Shown here: in pieces, positions 15,968-25,246 of the stretch | Layout: the number at the start of each line of letters is the position of its first letter | How positions within the stretch are numbered: position 1 is the stretch's first letter | Assembly: GCF_002294725.1 (NCBI RefSeq) | Contig: NZ_NSFT01000017.1 | Coordinates: forward strand, 33,110-97,109 | From: Mesorhizobium sp. WSM4313 | Lineage (GTDB): Bacteria > Pseudomonadota > Alphaproteobacteria > Rhizobiales > Rhizobiaceae | Direction: 5' to 3' | DNA: 64,000 nucleotides | Notes under the pieces: model-generated | Database searches by the model: none | What the model saw: only the letters and a program-made list of their open reading frames with translations | Told to the model about the DNA's origin: nothing | Position numbers and translations under genes: made by a program

Positions 15968-16246
15968 ATGAACATCAAGAACATCGTCCTGGGAGCAATG
16001 GCTCTTTCGATGATCAGCGGCGTTGCACTCGCCGGTGCTCTCGATGAGCCGTCCAACATGGCCCCGTTCTTCACCGACTCCAGCATGAAGACCATGAAGC
16101 CGGAAGCCGAATTCAAGGCGGCTTGGGCTTCGATGCCGAAGGACAAGCAGGACATGATGATGAAGGAATGCCAGGACGCGGCGATGAGCAAGCCTCACGC
16201 CGAATTCTGCGCCAATCTCATGGCCTATGGCGGCGCCAACAAGTGA
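15968..16246 (+). CDS. Small secreted protein of unknown function, 92 aa
   Basis: It starts MNIKNIVLGAMALSMISGVALA with a Sec signal peptide cut after ALA near residue 22. The mature part is Met- and Lys-rich (TMKPEAEFKAAWASMPKDK, DMMMKECQDAAM) and has two cysteines (KECQ, EFCAN) that may form one disulfide. No domain recognised. GGGAAGGAA lies before the ATG. It stands alone between the amtB terminator and ftsK. Confidence 0.75.
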   Translation: MNIKNIVLGAMALSMISGVALAGALDEPSNMAPFFTDSSMKTMKPEAEFKAAWASMPKDKQDMMMKECQDAAMSKPHAEFCANLMAYGGANK

Positions 16247-16376
16247 TCGTCGAAGGTCAGGTCCCGGAAGGGCCTGATCCTATCGGCGTTTGAAGACAGG
16301 GAGGTGGCGGGCCGCGAGGCCTGCCATCTTTGTTTCCGCGCCATGGTCTCCGCGCCATGCGGGTAAAGGCCCATGG

Positions 16377-16391
16377 TTAATGCGGCCTTAA
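16377..16391 (+). promoter_or_regulatory. ftsK: CtrA-like box upstream of ftsK
   Basis: TTAA-TGCGGCC-TTAACC is a full match to the CtrA consensus TTAA-N7-TTAA, including the favoured trailing CC. It ends 79 bases before the ftsK start chosen here. CtrA is the alphaproteobacterial cell-cycle regulator, and control of a divisome DNA translocase would fit. Confidence 0.55.
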
Positions 16392-16470
16392 CCTTCCCCC
16401 CGATAGTCTGGCGTTCGAATCTGCCGGAATGCGCCATGCGCCCGGCCAGGCAACGATCACGGGGAAGAGC

Positions 16471-19149
16471 ATGCGTTCAGGCGCTTCAGCACCGCTCGCG
16501 CTGACCGATACGGGGCACGGCATCCAGGCGTTCGCGCGGCGTCAGGTCGGGCGACTGGTCGGCGCGGGCCTGTTCCTGTTCACCGCCTTCGGCATTGCCG
16601 CTCTAGCCACATGGAATGTCGCCGATCCGAGCTTCTCGCACGCCACCAGCAACGTCGTCACCAACGCCATGGGCTATGCCGGCGCGGTGTTCTCCGACCT
16701 CGCCATGCAGTTCTTCGGCCTTGCCGCCGTCGCGGGGCTGGTGCCGGCGGTGATCTGGGGTTTCCTTCTGTTTTCCGCGCGCGGCGTCGACAAATTGCCG
16801 AAGCGCGGCTTCGCATGGTTCGGCTTTGCGCTCACCGCCGCAGCCATCGCCGGCTGCGTGACGCCGCCAAACACCTGGCCGCTGCCCACCGGCCTCGGCG
16901 GCGTGTTCGGCGACATGGTTCTGAAAATCCCGGGCATCGCGGTCGGCGGTTATCCGAAAGGCCTGTTCGCCAGCATCATAGCGGTCATCCTCGCCGCGCC
17001 GATGTTGTGGCTGTTCGCCTATGGCTCGGCGCTGATCGCGCGCAAGAACGGCTTTGCCGTCACGGAGCGCGCTGCCCGGCCCGATCCGCGCGAGCAGGAC
17101 GAGATGCTGTTCGACGAGGATGAGGACGAGGGCGACGAGGGGATACTTGCGCTCGGCGCCATCACCCATTGGTGGCTGTCGTTCCGCGCCTTCCTGCACC
17201 GCCGCGCCGAGCGGCGCAGGCGCGAGCGCGACGAGTTCGAACCGCCGATGGAACCCAAGGCAAGCGCCTGGCGGCGCGCGGCCGAGCGGGTCGAATCGGC
17301 CGAGTTCGCCGAGGCCCGCATGAGCCCCGGCGGCCGCGCCCGCGTCGAGCCGGAATTCTTCGCCGCCATGGTCAATGACCGCAGCGTTTCGGTCGATCCG
17401 GTCGATGAAGACATTTTCGGCGACGAGGCGGACGAAGACGCCGACGGTGACGATTTCGACGACGAGGCGCCCACTCCGCGCCGCGCCGCGCCGGGCGCCA
17501 GGGTGCAGAATTTCCGCTCCGATGCCGCGACCCGCGTCGCGGCGCCGGCGGCGCGACCCGTGCCGGGCGCCCGCGTCCAGCGCGAGGCGCAGACCTCGCT
17601 GATCGGTTCCGACACGTTCGAGATGCCGTCGCTGCATTTCCTGTCCGAGCCGAAGAACATCGCCAAGGATCCAAGCCTGTCGAAGGACGCGCTGGAGCAG
17701 AACGCGCGCCTGCTAGAAGGCGTGCTGGAAGATTTCGGCGTCAAGGGCGAGATCATCCATGTGCGACCCGGTCCGGTCGTCACGCTCTACGAGTTGGAGC
17801 CGGCGCCCGGCATCAAGTCCTCGCGCGTCATCGGCCTTTCCGACGATATCGCCCGCTCGATGAGCGCGATCGCCTGCCGCGTCGCCGTCGTTCCGGGACG
17901 CAACGCCATCGGTATCGAGCTGCCCAATGCCAAGCGCGAGACGGTCTATCTCAGAGAGATCATGGCCAGCCGCGATTTCGAGACGACCAAGGCCAAGCTG
18001 GCGCTGGCGCTCGGCAAGACGATCAACGGCGAGGCCGTCATCGTCGACATTGCCAAGATGCCGCACGTGCTGGTCGCCGGCACCACCGGCTCGGGCAAAT
18101 CGGTCGCTATCAACACCATGATCCTGTCGCTGCTCTACCGGCTGACGCCGCAGGAATGCCGGCTGATCATGATCGACCCCAAGATGCTCGAACTGTCGGT
18201 CTATGACGGCATCCCGCATTTGCTCACGCCGGTCGTCACCGATCCCAAGAAGGCGGTCGTCGCGCTGAAATGGACGGTGCGCGAGATGGAAGACCGCTAT
18301 CGCAAGATGTCCAAGGTCGGCGTGCGCAACATCGACGGCTTCAACGCGCGCGTCCAGCAGGCCGAGAAGAAGGGCGAAAAGATCTCGCGCACCGTGCAGA
18401 CCGGCTTCGACCGCCAGACGGGCGAGGCGATCTACGAGACCGAGGATCTCGATCTCGAGCCGATGCCGTATATCGTGGTCATCATCGACGAGATGGCCGA
18501 CCTGATGATGGTGGCCGGCAAGGACATCGAAGGCGCGGTGCAGCGCCTGGCGCAGATGGCGCGCGCCGCCGGCATCCATGTCATCATGGCGACGCAGCGC
18601 CCGTCCGTCGACGTCATCACCGGCACCATCAAGGCCAATTTCCCGACCCGCATCTCCTTCCAGGTGACGTCGAAGATCGACAGCCGCACCATTCTTGGCG
18701 AGCAGGGCGCCGAGCAGCTGCTCGGCATGGGCGACATGCTCTACATGGCCGGCGGCGGGCGCATCCAGCGCGTCCACGGCCCGTTCGTCTCGGACGACGA
18801 GGTCGAGAAGGTCGTCGGGCATCTGAAGCTGCAGGGCGTGCCGGAATATCTCGACGCCATCACCGAGGACGACGAGGAGGACGACGAGGACGGTCCGTCG
18901 GGCAAGGGCGGCTCCGGCGGCGGTGGCGGCGGCAATTTCGAGGATTCCGACGACCCGTACGACCAGGCGGTGGCGGTGGTGCTGCGCGACGGCAAGGCCT
19001 CGACCAGCTACATCCAGCGCCGGCTCGGCATCGGCTACAACCGCGCCGCCTCTATCATCGAGAAGATGGAGAAGGAAGGCATTGTCGGCCCGGCCAATCA
19101 CGCCGGCAAACGTGAGATCCTGGTGCCGACGGAAGAGGACAAATTCTAG
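16471..19149 (+). CDS. ftsK: DNA translocase FtsK
   Basis: Septum-located motor that pumps chromosome termini and helps dimer resolution; 892 residues. Four N-terminal membrane helices lie within residues about 30-190. A charged Asp/Glu/Arg/Pro-rich linker spans about 205-390, much shorter than in E. coli. The motor has Walker A GTTGSGKS near 540 and Walker B YIVVIIDEMADL near 670. The C-terminal gamma winged helix (DDPYDQAVAVVLRDGKAS, about 827-890) reads KOPS sites. The ATG at 16471 has GGGGAAGAG upstream; an ATG at 16429 lacks a site. Confidence 0.95.
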   Translation: MRSGASAPLALTDTGHGIQAFARRQVGRLVGAGLFLFTAFGIAALATWNVADPSFSHATSNVVTNAMGYAGAVFSDLAMQFFGLAAVAGLVPAVIWGFLLFSARGVDKLPKRGFAWFGFALTAAAIAGCVTPPNTWPLPTGLGGVFGDMVLKIPGIAVGGYPKGLFASIIAVILAAPMLWLFAYGSALIARKNGFAVTERAARPDPREQDEMLFDEDEDEGDEGILALGAITHWWLSFRAFLHRRAERRRRERDEFEPPMEPKASAWRRAAERVESAEFAEARMSPGGRARVEPEFFAAMVNDRSVSVDPVDEDIFGDEADEDADGDDFDDEAPTPRRAAPGARVQNFRSDAATRVAAPAARPVPGARVQREAQTSLIGSDTFEMPSLHFLSEPKNIAKDPSLSKDALEQNARLLEGVLEDFGVKGEIIHVRPGPVVTLYELEPAPGIKSSRVIGLSDDIARSMSAIACRVAVVPGRNAIGIELPNAKRETVYLREIMASRDFETTKAKLALALGKTINGEAVIVDIAKMPHVLVAGTTGSGKSVAINTMILSLLYRLTPQECRLIMIDPKMLELSVYDGIPHLLTPVVTDPKKAVVALKWTVREMEDRYRKMSKVGVRNIDGFNARVQQAEKKGEKISRTVQTGFDRQTGEAIYETEDLDLEPMPYIVVIIDEMADLMMVAGKDIEGAVQRLAQMARAAGIHVIMATQRPSVDVITGTIKANFPTRISFQVTSKIDSRTILGEQGAEQLLGMGDMLYMAGGGRIQRVHGPFVSDDEVEKVVGHLKLQGVPEYLDAITEDDEEDDEDGPSGKGGSGGGGGGNFEDSDDPYDQAVAVVLRDGKASTSYIQRRLGIGYNRAASIIEKMEKEGIVGPANHAGKREILVPTEEDKF

Positions 19150-19160
19150 GGCTTATCGAT

Positions 19161-19278
19161 ATTCAGGTGAGGCCGGCCTGCAAATGGCGGCTTCCTGCGC
19201 TTCCGGTGCTCACGTACGAAAAGTACGCTCCGCTCCGGTTCTCGGAAACCACCATTTTCGACTCGGCCTGACCTGAAT
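19161..19278 (+). repeat. 118-bp palindromic repeat, family B copy 2
   Basis: Same length and ends as copy 1. It starts 11 bases after the ftsK stop. The inner arms have drifted (AATGGCGGCTTCC against GGAAACCACCATT). The centre is GTACGAAAAGTAC. Another copy follows the next gene in the same orientation. Confidence 0.92.
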
Positions 19279-19434
19279 CTCGACAAACCCTGGCGCGGCG
19301 AGACACCGATCCGGGTCAGCAGGCAACCGGAAATCGTCTGGCGCGTTCAATGCGGGCTCTCGCCTACCCGCCAAACTTAGGCCCTAGTGGGAGTCCAGAA
19401 ACTGCGGCGACACGAATCACAGAAAGTGACCGGC

Positions 19435-20103
19435 ATGAAGACCCAGACCGAATTCGCCCTCACCCGCCGCCAGGTCCTTGGCCTCGGCCTGATGCTTGGC
19501 GGAGCCGCCGCTCTCAATCTCGTGCCGGGCTATCAGCTCATGGCCGCCGCGCAGGCCGCTGTGCCGCCGGCGGCGCAGAAGATCGCCGACCATTTCTCCT
19601 CGGTGAGGTCGATGAGCGGCGAGTTCGTCCAGTTCGGGCCGAAAGGCGAGCAGACCGGCGGCAAGTTCTTCCTGGAGCGTCCGGGCAAGATCCGCTTCAA
19701 CTATGACGGATCCTCGAACTTCCGCGTCATCTCCGACGGCAAGTCGGTGGTGATCCTCAATAAGAAGCTCAACACCTCCGACCTCTACCCGCTGTCGAAG
19801 ACGCCGCTGAAATTGCTGCTCGACGACCGGATCGACCTCTCCGGCGGGCGCGTCAAGGCAGTCAAGGAAGAGGACGACCTCACCACCATCAAGCTTTCCG
19901 ACAAATCGGTGTTCGGCAATGCGATGATCACCATGATGTTCGATCCGAAGACCTACGAGCTGCGCCAGTGGACGATCACCGACGCTCAAGGAAAAGACAC
20001 GACGGTGATGATCTTCAACGTCAAGGAAGGCGGCAACTTCCCGGCCGACACGTTCGCGATCGACTATACGGCGAACAGAGAGCTCAATACCAAGACCAGG
20101 TAG
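19435..20103 (+). CDS. LolA-like outer-membrane lipoprotein carrier
   Basis: 222 residues with a LolA/LolB-type fold (SVRSMSGEFVQFGPKGEQ, GKFFLERPGKIRFNYD, DGKSVVILNKKLN). LolA ferries lipoproteins through the periplasm. The N-terminus has a twin-arginine-like signal, LTRRQVLGLGLML, with cleavage probably near AAAQA, so export by Tat rather than Sec is possible; this is unusual for the family. ATG 19435 matches the signal peptide; its ribosome site is weak. It is flanked by family B repeats on both sides. Confidence 0.85.
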   Translation: MKTQTEFALTRRQVLGLGLMLGGAAALNLVPGYQLMAAAQAAVPPAAQKIADHFSSVRSMSGEFVQFGPKGEQTGGKFFLERPGKIRFNYDGSSNFRVISDGKSVVILNKKLNTSDLYPLSKTPLKLLLDDRIDLSGGRVKAVKEEDDLTTIKLSDKSVFGNAMITMMFDPKTYELRQWTITDAQGKDTTVMIFNVKEGGNFPADTFAIDYTANRELNTKTR

Positions 20104-20113
20104 GTCCGCCGAT

Positions 20114-20231
20114 ATTCAGGTGAGGCCGGCCTGCGAATGGCGGCTTCCTGCGCTTCCGGTGCTCACGTACTTCAAGTACGCTCCGCTCCGGTTCTCGGAA
20201 GCCACCATTCTCGGCTCGTCCTGACCTGAAT
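20114..20231 (+). repeat. 118-bp palindromic repeat, family B copy 3
   Basis: Starts 10 bases after the stop of the LolA-like gene. Its centre is CGTACTTCAAGTACG, a perfect inverted repeat that differs from GTACGGAAAGTAC in copy 1 while keeping the GTAC...GTAC pairing. Copies 2 and 3 are direct repeats about 950 bp apart. Confidence 0.92.
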
Positions 20232-20328
20232 CTCAGCGAACCTACAACCTGGCGAAGGGCATAGTCCGGCTTGTCTTTACTGCGCGCGGCTGGCACTAGA
20301 TCGGCGATCTCTTGCCGGACCCGCCTGA

Positions 20329-21135
20329 ATGCCCTTCACCATCGCCACCTGGAACATCAACTCCGTGCGCTTGCGCATGCCGATCGTCGAGCGGCTCCTG
20401 AAGGAGCACGCGCCCGACGTGCTCTGCCTGCAGGAAACCAAGGTCCCCGATGAGCTGTTCCCGGAAAAAGCCTTCCGCAAGGCGGGCTACGAGCACATCT
20501 TGTTCCACGGCCAGAAGGGCTATCACGGCGTCGCCACCGTCGCCCGCCGCCCGATCGAGCTGGTCGAAAAGCGACGGTTCTGCGAGATCGATGACAGCCG
20601 GCATCTGTCGGTCAGGGTGCAGGCGGGCGGCAAGTCGGTGCTGGTGCATAATTTCTACGTGCCCGCCGGCGGCGACGAGCCGGATCCGGAGATCAACCGC
20701 AAATTCAGGCACAAGCTCGATTTCGTCTACGAGATGAACTCCGTACCGGCGAGCGGGGACGAATCGTCTGCCTCGATCCTGGTCGGAGACCTGAACATCG
20801 CACCGCAGGAGCACGACGTCTGGTCGCACAAGCAATTGCTCAACGTCGTCAGCCACACGCCGGTCGAGACGACAAATTTCGAGGCGATGCGCACGGCCGG
20901 CGGCTGGGTCGACCTGATGCGGCTCAATGTGCCGGCCGAGCAGAAACTCTACACCTGGTGGAGCTATCGCGCGAAGGACTGGGAAGCCTCGAACCGCGGC
21001 CGCCGTCTCGATCATATCTGGTCATCCGCCAATCTGGTGTCGAGCTTTGCCGGCTACGAGATTCTCAAGGCGGCGCGCGGCTGGGCGAAGCCGTCCGACC
21101 ATGTGCCGGTGATTGCGAAGTTTGAATTGGATTGA
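20329..21135 (+). CDS. xth: Exodeoxyribonuclease III / AP endonuclease
   Basis: Base-excision-repair enzyme with AP-endonuclease and 3'-5' exonuclease activity; 268 residues, normal length. The metal ligand Glu36 is in LCLQETKVP, the catalytic Asp/Asn pair is in VGDLNIAP and the general-base histidine is in PSDHVPVIAKF. FTIATWNINSVR opens the fold. Convergent with the cyclic-nucleotide-binding gene. Confidence 0.95.
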   Translation: MPFTIATWNINSVRLRMPIVERLLKEHAPDVLCLQETKVPDELFPEKAFRKAGYEHILFHGQKGYHGVATVARRPIELVEKRRFCEIDDSRHLSVRVQAGGKSVLVHNFYVPAGGDEPDPEINRKFRHKLDFVYEMNSVPASGDESSASILVGDLNIAPQEHDVWSHKQLLNVVSHTPVETTNFEAMRTAGGWVDLMRLNVPAEQKLYTWWSYRAKDWEASNRGRRLDHIWSSANLVSSFAGYEILKAARGWAKPSDHVPVIAKFELD

Positions 21136-21169
21136 GCGCCCTCAATCGGCAGAGGGTCCTACGGCGCTT

Positions 21170-21625
21170 CTATTCCGTAAACCTGGGCGCCAGTGCCTCG
21201 ATGCGGGCGATCATCTGCTGGAATTCCTCCAGGATGCGCTCATGCAACAGCACCGCGATCTCCGGATATTCTTCCAGGATCCGGTGGAACATCTTGCGGC
21301 TCAATCGGATCACTTCCGAGTCGACCGCGGCCGAGGCGCTGGTCAGCCGGTTGGTATCGGCGATCAGCGCCAGTTCGCTCAGCATGGTGCCTGGGCCTGC
21401 CGTACCGATCGGGACGCGTTCGCCGCCCAGCTCCCGATAGAGCGCGATCAAACCGCTGACCACGATATAAGCAGAATCAGCGACATCGTCCTCGCGGTAC
21501 AGCTTATGGTCGGCCTGCAGCACGGTGGTCTCGGCGCCGAAGGCGAGCAGGCGCAGCTGTTCCTGCGTGAAGCCCTGGAAAAGCTTCACGCTTGACAGAA
21601 TGCGGATGTCGTCATCCAGCGCCAT
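21170..21625 (-). CDS. Stand-alone cyclic nucleotide-binding domain protein
   Basis: 151 residues comprising one CRP-type ligand-binding domain (LFQGFTQEQLRLLAFGAE, GPGTMLSELALIADTNRL) and a C-terminal helix. The DNA-binding helix-turn-helix of Crp/Fnr regulators is missing, so it cannot act as a normal transcription factor. The phosphate-binding cassette lacks the classical GE...RxA arrangement, so the ligand is uncertain. Convergent with xth, and upstream in its own direction of the response regulator on the same strand (about 265 bases apart). Confidence 0.85.
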   Translation of the reverse strand: MALDDDIRILSSVKLFQGFTQEQLRLLAFGAETTVLQADHKLYREDDVADSAYIVVSGLIALYRELGGERVPIGTAGPGTMLSELALIADTNRLTSASAAVDSEVIRLSRKMFHRILEEYPEIAVLLHERILEEFQQMIARIEALAPRFTE

Positions 21626-21806
21626 CCTAGCTGTGTCCCCGAGCGGTCAGTCCAGTCCCTCCTTTGGAGCGGCGCGCCCTCCTGGGCTCGCGAAACGCTC
21701 CACCGTGCATCATGCGATGCGTGCAACGAGCCGACCCCATCACCCTCCAGCACCAGGATCGTACCCGAAGCGGTCCCGCCCGACCGCCCTAAATGTTTGT
21801 TTCGAC

Positions 21807-21874
21807 GCAATTCCGGACGGTCGTCCTCGGCGAAGCCGCCGAGCCCAACCGTTTCACACTTTTCCTGGAATTGC
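21807..21874 (+). repeat. GCAATTCC...GGAATTGC repeat, family E copy 2
   Basis: 68 bp with ends GCAATTCCGGACGGTCG and CTTTTCCTGGAATTGC. It shares CCGAGCCCAACCGTTTCAC with copy 1. It ends 17 bases beyond the response-regulator stop on the opposite strand, so it lies in that transcript's 3' end. Confidence 0.85.
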
Positions 21875-21891
21875 TCTTGATCATGAAATGT

Positions 21892-22575
21892 TTAAGGAAC
21901 CAGCTTGTAGCCGCCGCTTTCTGTCACAAGAATTTCGGCATTGGAAGGATCGCGCTCGATCTTCTGGCGCAACCGGTAGACATGGGTCTCCAGCGTGTGC
22001 GTGGTGACGCCGGAATTGTAGCCCCAGACCTCTTCCAAAAGAACGTCGCGCGTCACCACCTTCTGGTCGGCGCGGTAGAGGTATTTGATGATCGAGGCTT
22101 CCTTCTCGGTCAGCCGCACCTTGGCGCCGCGCGGATCGATCAGCAGCTTCTGGCTGGGCTTGAACGTATAAGGGCCGACGGAGAAGGTGGCATCCTCGCT
22201 CTGCTCATGCTGGCGAAGCTGGGCGCGGATGCGCGCGAGCAGCACGGCAAAGCGGAAGGGCTTGGTCACATAGTCGTTGGCGCCGGCCTCGAGACCCAGG
22301 ATCGTGTCGGAATCGGTGTCGTGGCCGGTCAGCATGATGATCGGCGCCTTGTAGCCGCCCTTGCGCAGGATCTTCACCGCCTCGCGGCCATCCATGTCGG
22401 GCAGGCCGACATCCATGATGAGCAGGTCGACGACGCCGCTGCGCGCCGCGGCAACGCCTTTTGCGGCGGTCGCTTCTTGCTGGACGTCGAATTCTTCGTA
22501 GAGCGCCAGCTGCTCAACCAGGGTGGCTCGCAAGTCGTCGTCGTCATCAACGATCAGAATGGTACGTGATGTCAT
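21892..22575 (-). CDS. OmpR/PhoB-type response regulator
   Basis: 227 residues. The receiver domain (1-120) has the acidic pocket VDDDDD and the phosphorylated Asp55 in LLIMDVGLPDMDG, Thr83 and Lys105. A winged-helix DNA-binding domain (about 128-225) contains VRLTEKEASIIKYLYRA and THTLETHVYRLRQKIE. No sensor kinase is adjacent, so its partner is elsewhere. The neighbouring L,D-transpeptidase-like gene suggests an envelope-related regulon, like the CenR/OtpR group of alphaproteobacteria, but that identity is only a guess. Confidence 0.92.
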   Translation of the reverse strand: MTSRTILIVDDDDDLRATLVEQLALYEEFDVQQEATAAKGVAAARSGVVDLLIMDVGLPDMDGREAVKILRKGGYKAPIIMLTGHDTDSDTILGLEAGANDYVTKPFRFAVLLARIRAQLRQHEQSEDATFSVGPYTFKPSQKLLIDPRGAKVRLTEKEASIIKYLYRADQKVVTRDVLLEEVWGYNSGVTTHTLETHVYRLRQKIERDPSNAEILVTESGGYKLVP

Positions 22576-22734
22576 GGATCAATCCGTTGTTTTAAAAAGA
22601 ATATTCAGTTGACCTCCCCCCATTTATGCGGAAGCTCACCGGCGCAACAGCCGATCACAGTGATTTGTTCCGTGACCCAATCATACAAGAAAAAACGTGT
22701 GCGCAATGCGTCGGGCGCATTTTTGCCGAAGGGC

Positions 22735-23334
<600 letters not shown>

Positions 23335-23367
23335 TGTCTCCTTCCCTATTGCCTATTTGCCTAATCT

Positions 23368-23628
23368 TTACTGCCTCTTTCCCGGTTTCTGCCAGCCCGT
23401 GCCGAGCAGCCCGATCTCACGAAGCTCCCTGTCCATCGTCTTCGCGATGTCGCGGCGTCCGGCGCCGATGTCGCGCAACTGGCTATCGGAGAGGTCTTCG
23501 ATCGGATCATGGGACATCCGGGCGGCGACGCGAGCCTGGCGCAGCCAATCGCGTGCCGAACGCAGCCAAAGGGCGAAGCCGGAAGGGGATTCCAGGGTGG
23601 TGCAGGGCTTCAGGGCGATCTCAGACAT
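23368..23628 (-). CDS. DUF1127-containing small protein
   Basis: 86 residues. The C-terminal half has LSDSQLRDIGAGRRDIAK, the DUF1127 signature (YjiS type), preceded by a basic helix WLRSARDWLRQARVAARM. Members of this family in alphaproteobacteria have been linked to phosphate, carbon and RNA metabolism; the role of this one is unknown. Divergent from the LysR-type gene with 130 bases between the starts, so that regulator may control it. Confidence 0.82.
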   Translation of the reverse strand: MSEIALKPCTTLESPSGFALWLRSARDWLRQARVAARMSHDPIEDLSDSQLRDIGAGRRDIAKTMDRELREIGLLGTGWQKPGKRQ

Positions 23629-23758
23629 GGCTCTATCCGTGTTCTCCGGATATCAAATCCGGTTTTATGGTGTTGCGATGAAGCCATGATGCCGGATTGA
23701 AAAACAAACGGGAAACGAGTAGTTCTTTTCCGATCGTCAAGTTTTATTTGGAGATCGC

Positions 23759-24679
23759 ATGTCCAAGCTGCTGCCGGGAACGCGTGCGCTGCGGACGTTC
23801 GAGGCGGCAGCCAGGCATCTCAACTTCACCCGCGCGGCCGACGAGCTCGGCCTGACGCCAGCGGCGGTCAGCCACCAGATCAAGGAAATCGAGGATCAGC
23901 TCGGGCTAGTGCTGTTCACGCGCACCAGCCGCACCATCCGGCTGACGGAGGAAGGCAATGTGCTGCTGGAGGCCTCGGTCGATGCGCTTGACCTGCTGAA
24001 CCGCGCCGTCAGCCGCGCCCGCAAGATGACTCGCGGCACGGCGCTGCTGAAGGTAACGCTCGACGCGCAGTTCGCGACGAAATGGCTGATGCGCCGCGTC
24101 GACGACTTCCGCAAGCAAAAGCCGGGCATCGAGCTGCGCTTCGACATCACCTACGATGTCCGGGATTTCGACCTCGACGACGTCGATGTCGGCATCCGCT
24201 TCGGCGCCGGCAAATATCCGGGGCTCTGCGCGCATCGGCTGTTCGAGAACATCATCATCCCGGTGTGCAGCCCGGCGCTGCTGGCGTCAGGTCCGCCGCT
24301 GAAGGAGCCGCGCGACCTGTTCAACCACACGCTCGCGCATATCGAATGGTCACGGCAGGGCGTGACCTGGCCGAACTGGAGCATGTGGATGCACGCGGCC
24401 GGCGTCGACGATTTCGACGACAGCCGCACGCTGGTCTTCGGGTCGTCGACCGATGCCACCCAGGCGGCGCTCGACGGCAACGCGGTGGCGCTCGCCGACT
24501 TCGCCATGGTCGCCAACGATCTTTCGCAGGGACGTCTGGTGCGGCCTTTCGAGCTCGGCATCAAGGTCGCGCCGGAATTCGCCTATTTCCTGGTCTATCC
24601 GGAGGCGGCGAAGGACGACGCGCGCGTCGTCGCCTTTCGCGAATGGCTTACCGAGGAGGCGGCGAAGACGCCGACGTGA
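23759..24679 (+). CDS. LysR-family transcriptional regulator (GcvA-like)
   Basis: 306 residues. The N-terminal winged helix-turn-helix reads LRTFEAAARHLNFTRAADEL and AAVSHQIKEIEDQLG, the pattern of the GcvA branch. The effector-binding domain spans about residue 90 to the end. GGAGAT lies before the ATG. LysR regulators commonly control the divergent neighbour, here the DUF1127 gene. The effector cannot be inferred. Confidence 0.93.
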   Translation: MSKLLPGTRALRTFEAAARHLNFTRAADELGLTPAAVSHQIKEIEDQLGLVLFTRTSRTIRLTEEGNVLLEASVDALDLLNRAVSRARKMTRGTALLKVTLDAQFATKWLMRRVDDFRKQKPGIELRFDITYDVRDFDLDDVDVGIRFGAGKYPGLCAHRLFENIIIPVCSPALLASGPPLKEPRDLFNHTLAHIEWSRQGVTWPNWSMWMHAAGVDDFDDSRTLVFGSSTDATQAALDGNAVALADFAMVANDLSQGRLVRPFELGIKVAPEFAYFLVYPEAAKDDARVVAFREWLTEEAAKTPT

Positions 24680-24701
24680 CGGCCTAAATACTTGTTTCCG
24701 C

Positions 24702-24768
24702 GCAATTCCGGACGGAAGGCTACGGCGAAGTCGCCGAGCCTAAACGCTTACACTTTTCCTGGAATTGC
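24702..24768 (+). repeat. GCAATTCC...GGAATTGC repeat, family E copy 3
   Basis: 67 bp, with ends GCAATTCCGGACGGAAGG and CTTTTCCTGGAATTGC. It fills the gap between the LysR stop and the convergent DUF1761 stop at 24770, one base away, so both transcripts end in or beside the element. Confidence 0.87.
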
Positions 24769-24769
24769 T

Positions 24770-25195
24770 TTAGCCAGCCGCGGCGGCCGGCGCGCCGAAC
24801 CAGCCGATGATGGCGCCGATGATCAGCATCACGCCCAGCCAGTGGCCGGCATCGATCAGCGTCAAGGCCCAGCCGAAGCCTTCATAGCGGTGGTTGACGG
24901 TGAGCGTGGTGGCGATGAAGCCGAGCCAGAGCACGAAGCCGAACAGTAACCCGGCGATCGGGTTCGGCTCGCCGCCGGTTATGGCGCCCACCACCAGCGT
25001 CAGCACGAGCGCCATGATCAGCTCGGCGATGAAGCTAACGACGAAGGGAGCGACCGAGCGCTGCATGGTGGCCGGGTCGAGCTTGGCGGCCTTCAGCCAA
25101 GGCTTGCTCAAGCCCATGTACCAGGCGGCGCCGAACAGCCACGCGACGATTGCGGCGGCGATCACCGCCAGCCAGTTCACAACCGAAAAATCCAT
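24770..25195 (-). CDS. DUF1761 membrane protein
   Basis: 141 residues with four membrane helices. AAIVAWLFGAAWYMGLSKPW near the N-terminus and EGFGWALTLIDAGHWLGVML near the C-terminus are DUF1761 features. No biochemical role is established. ATG 25195 is preferred because GGAGGGGAAAAGC lies just upstream. It follows the methyltransferase gene on the same strand by about 50 bases and may be its operon partner. Confidence 0.85.
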   Translation of the reverse strand: MDFSVVNWLAVIAAAIVAWLFGAAWYMGLSKPWLKAAKLDPATMQRSVAPFVVSFIAELIMALVLTLVVGAITGGEPNPIAGLLFGFVLWLGFIATTLTVNHRYEGFGWALTLIDAGHWLGVMLIIGAIIGWFGAPAAAAG

Positions 25196-25246
25196 GCTTT
25201 TCCCCTCCAAGTTGAAGGGCGATGGAACGCTTGTTCGGTCGTTCCG

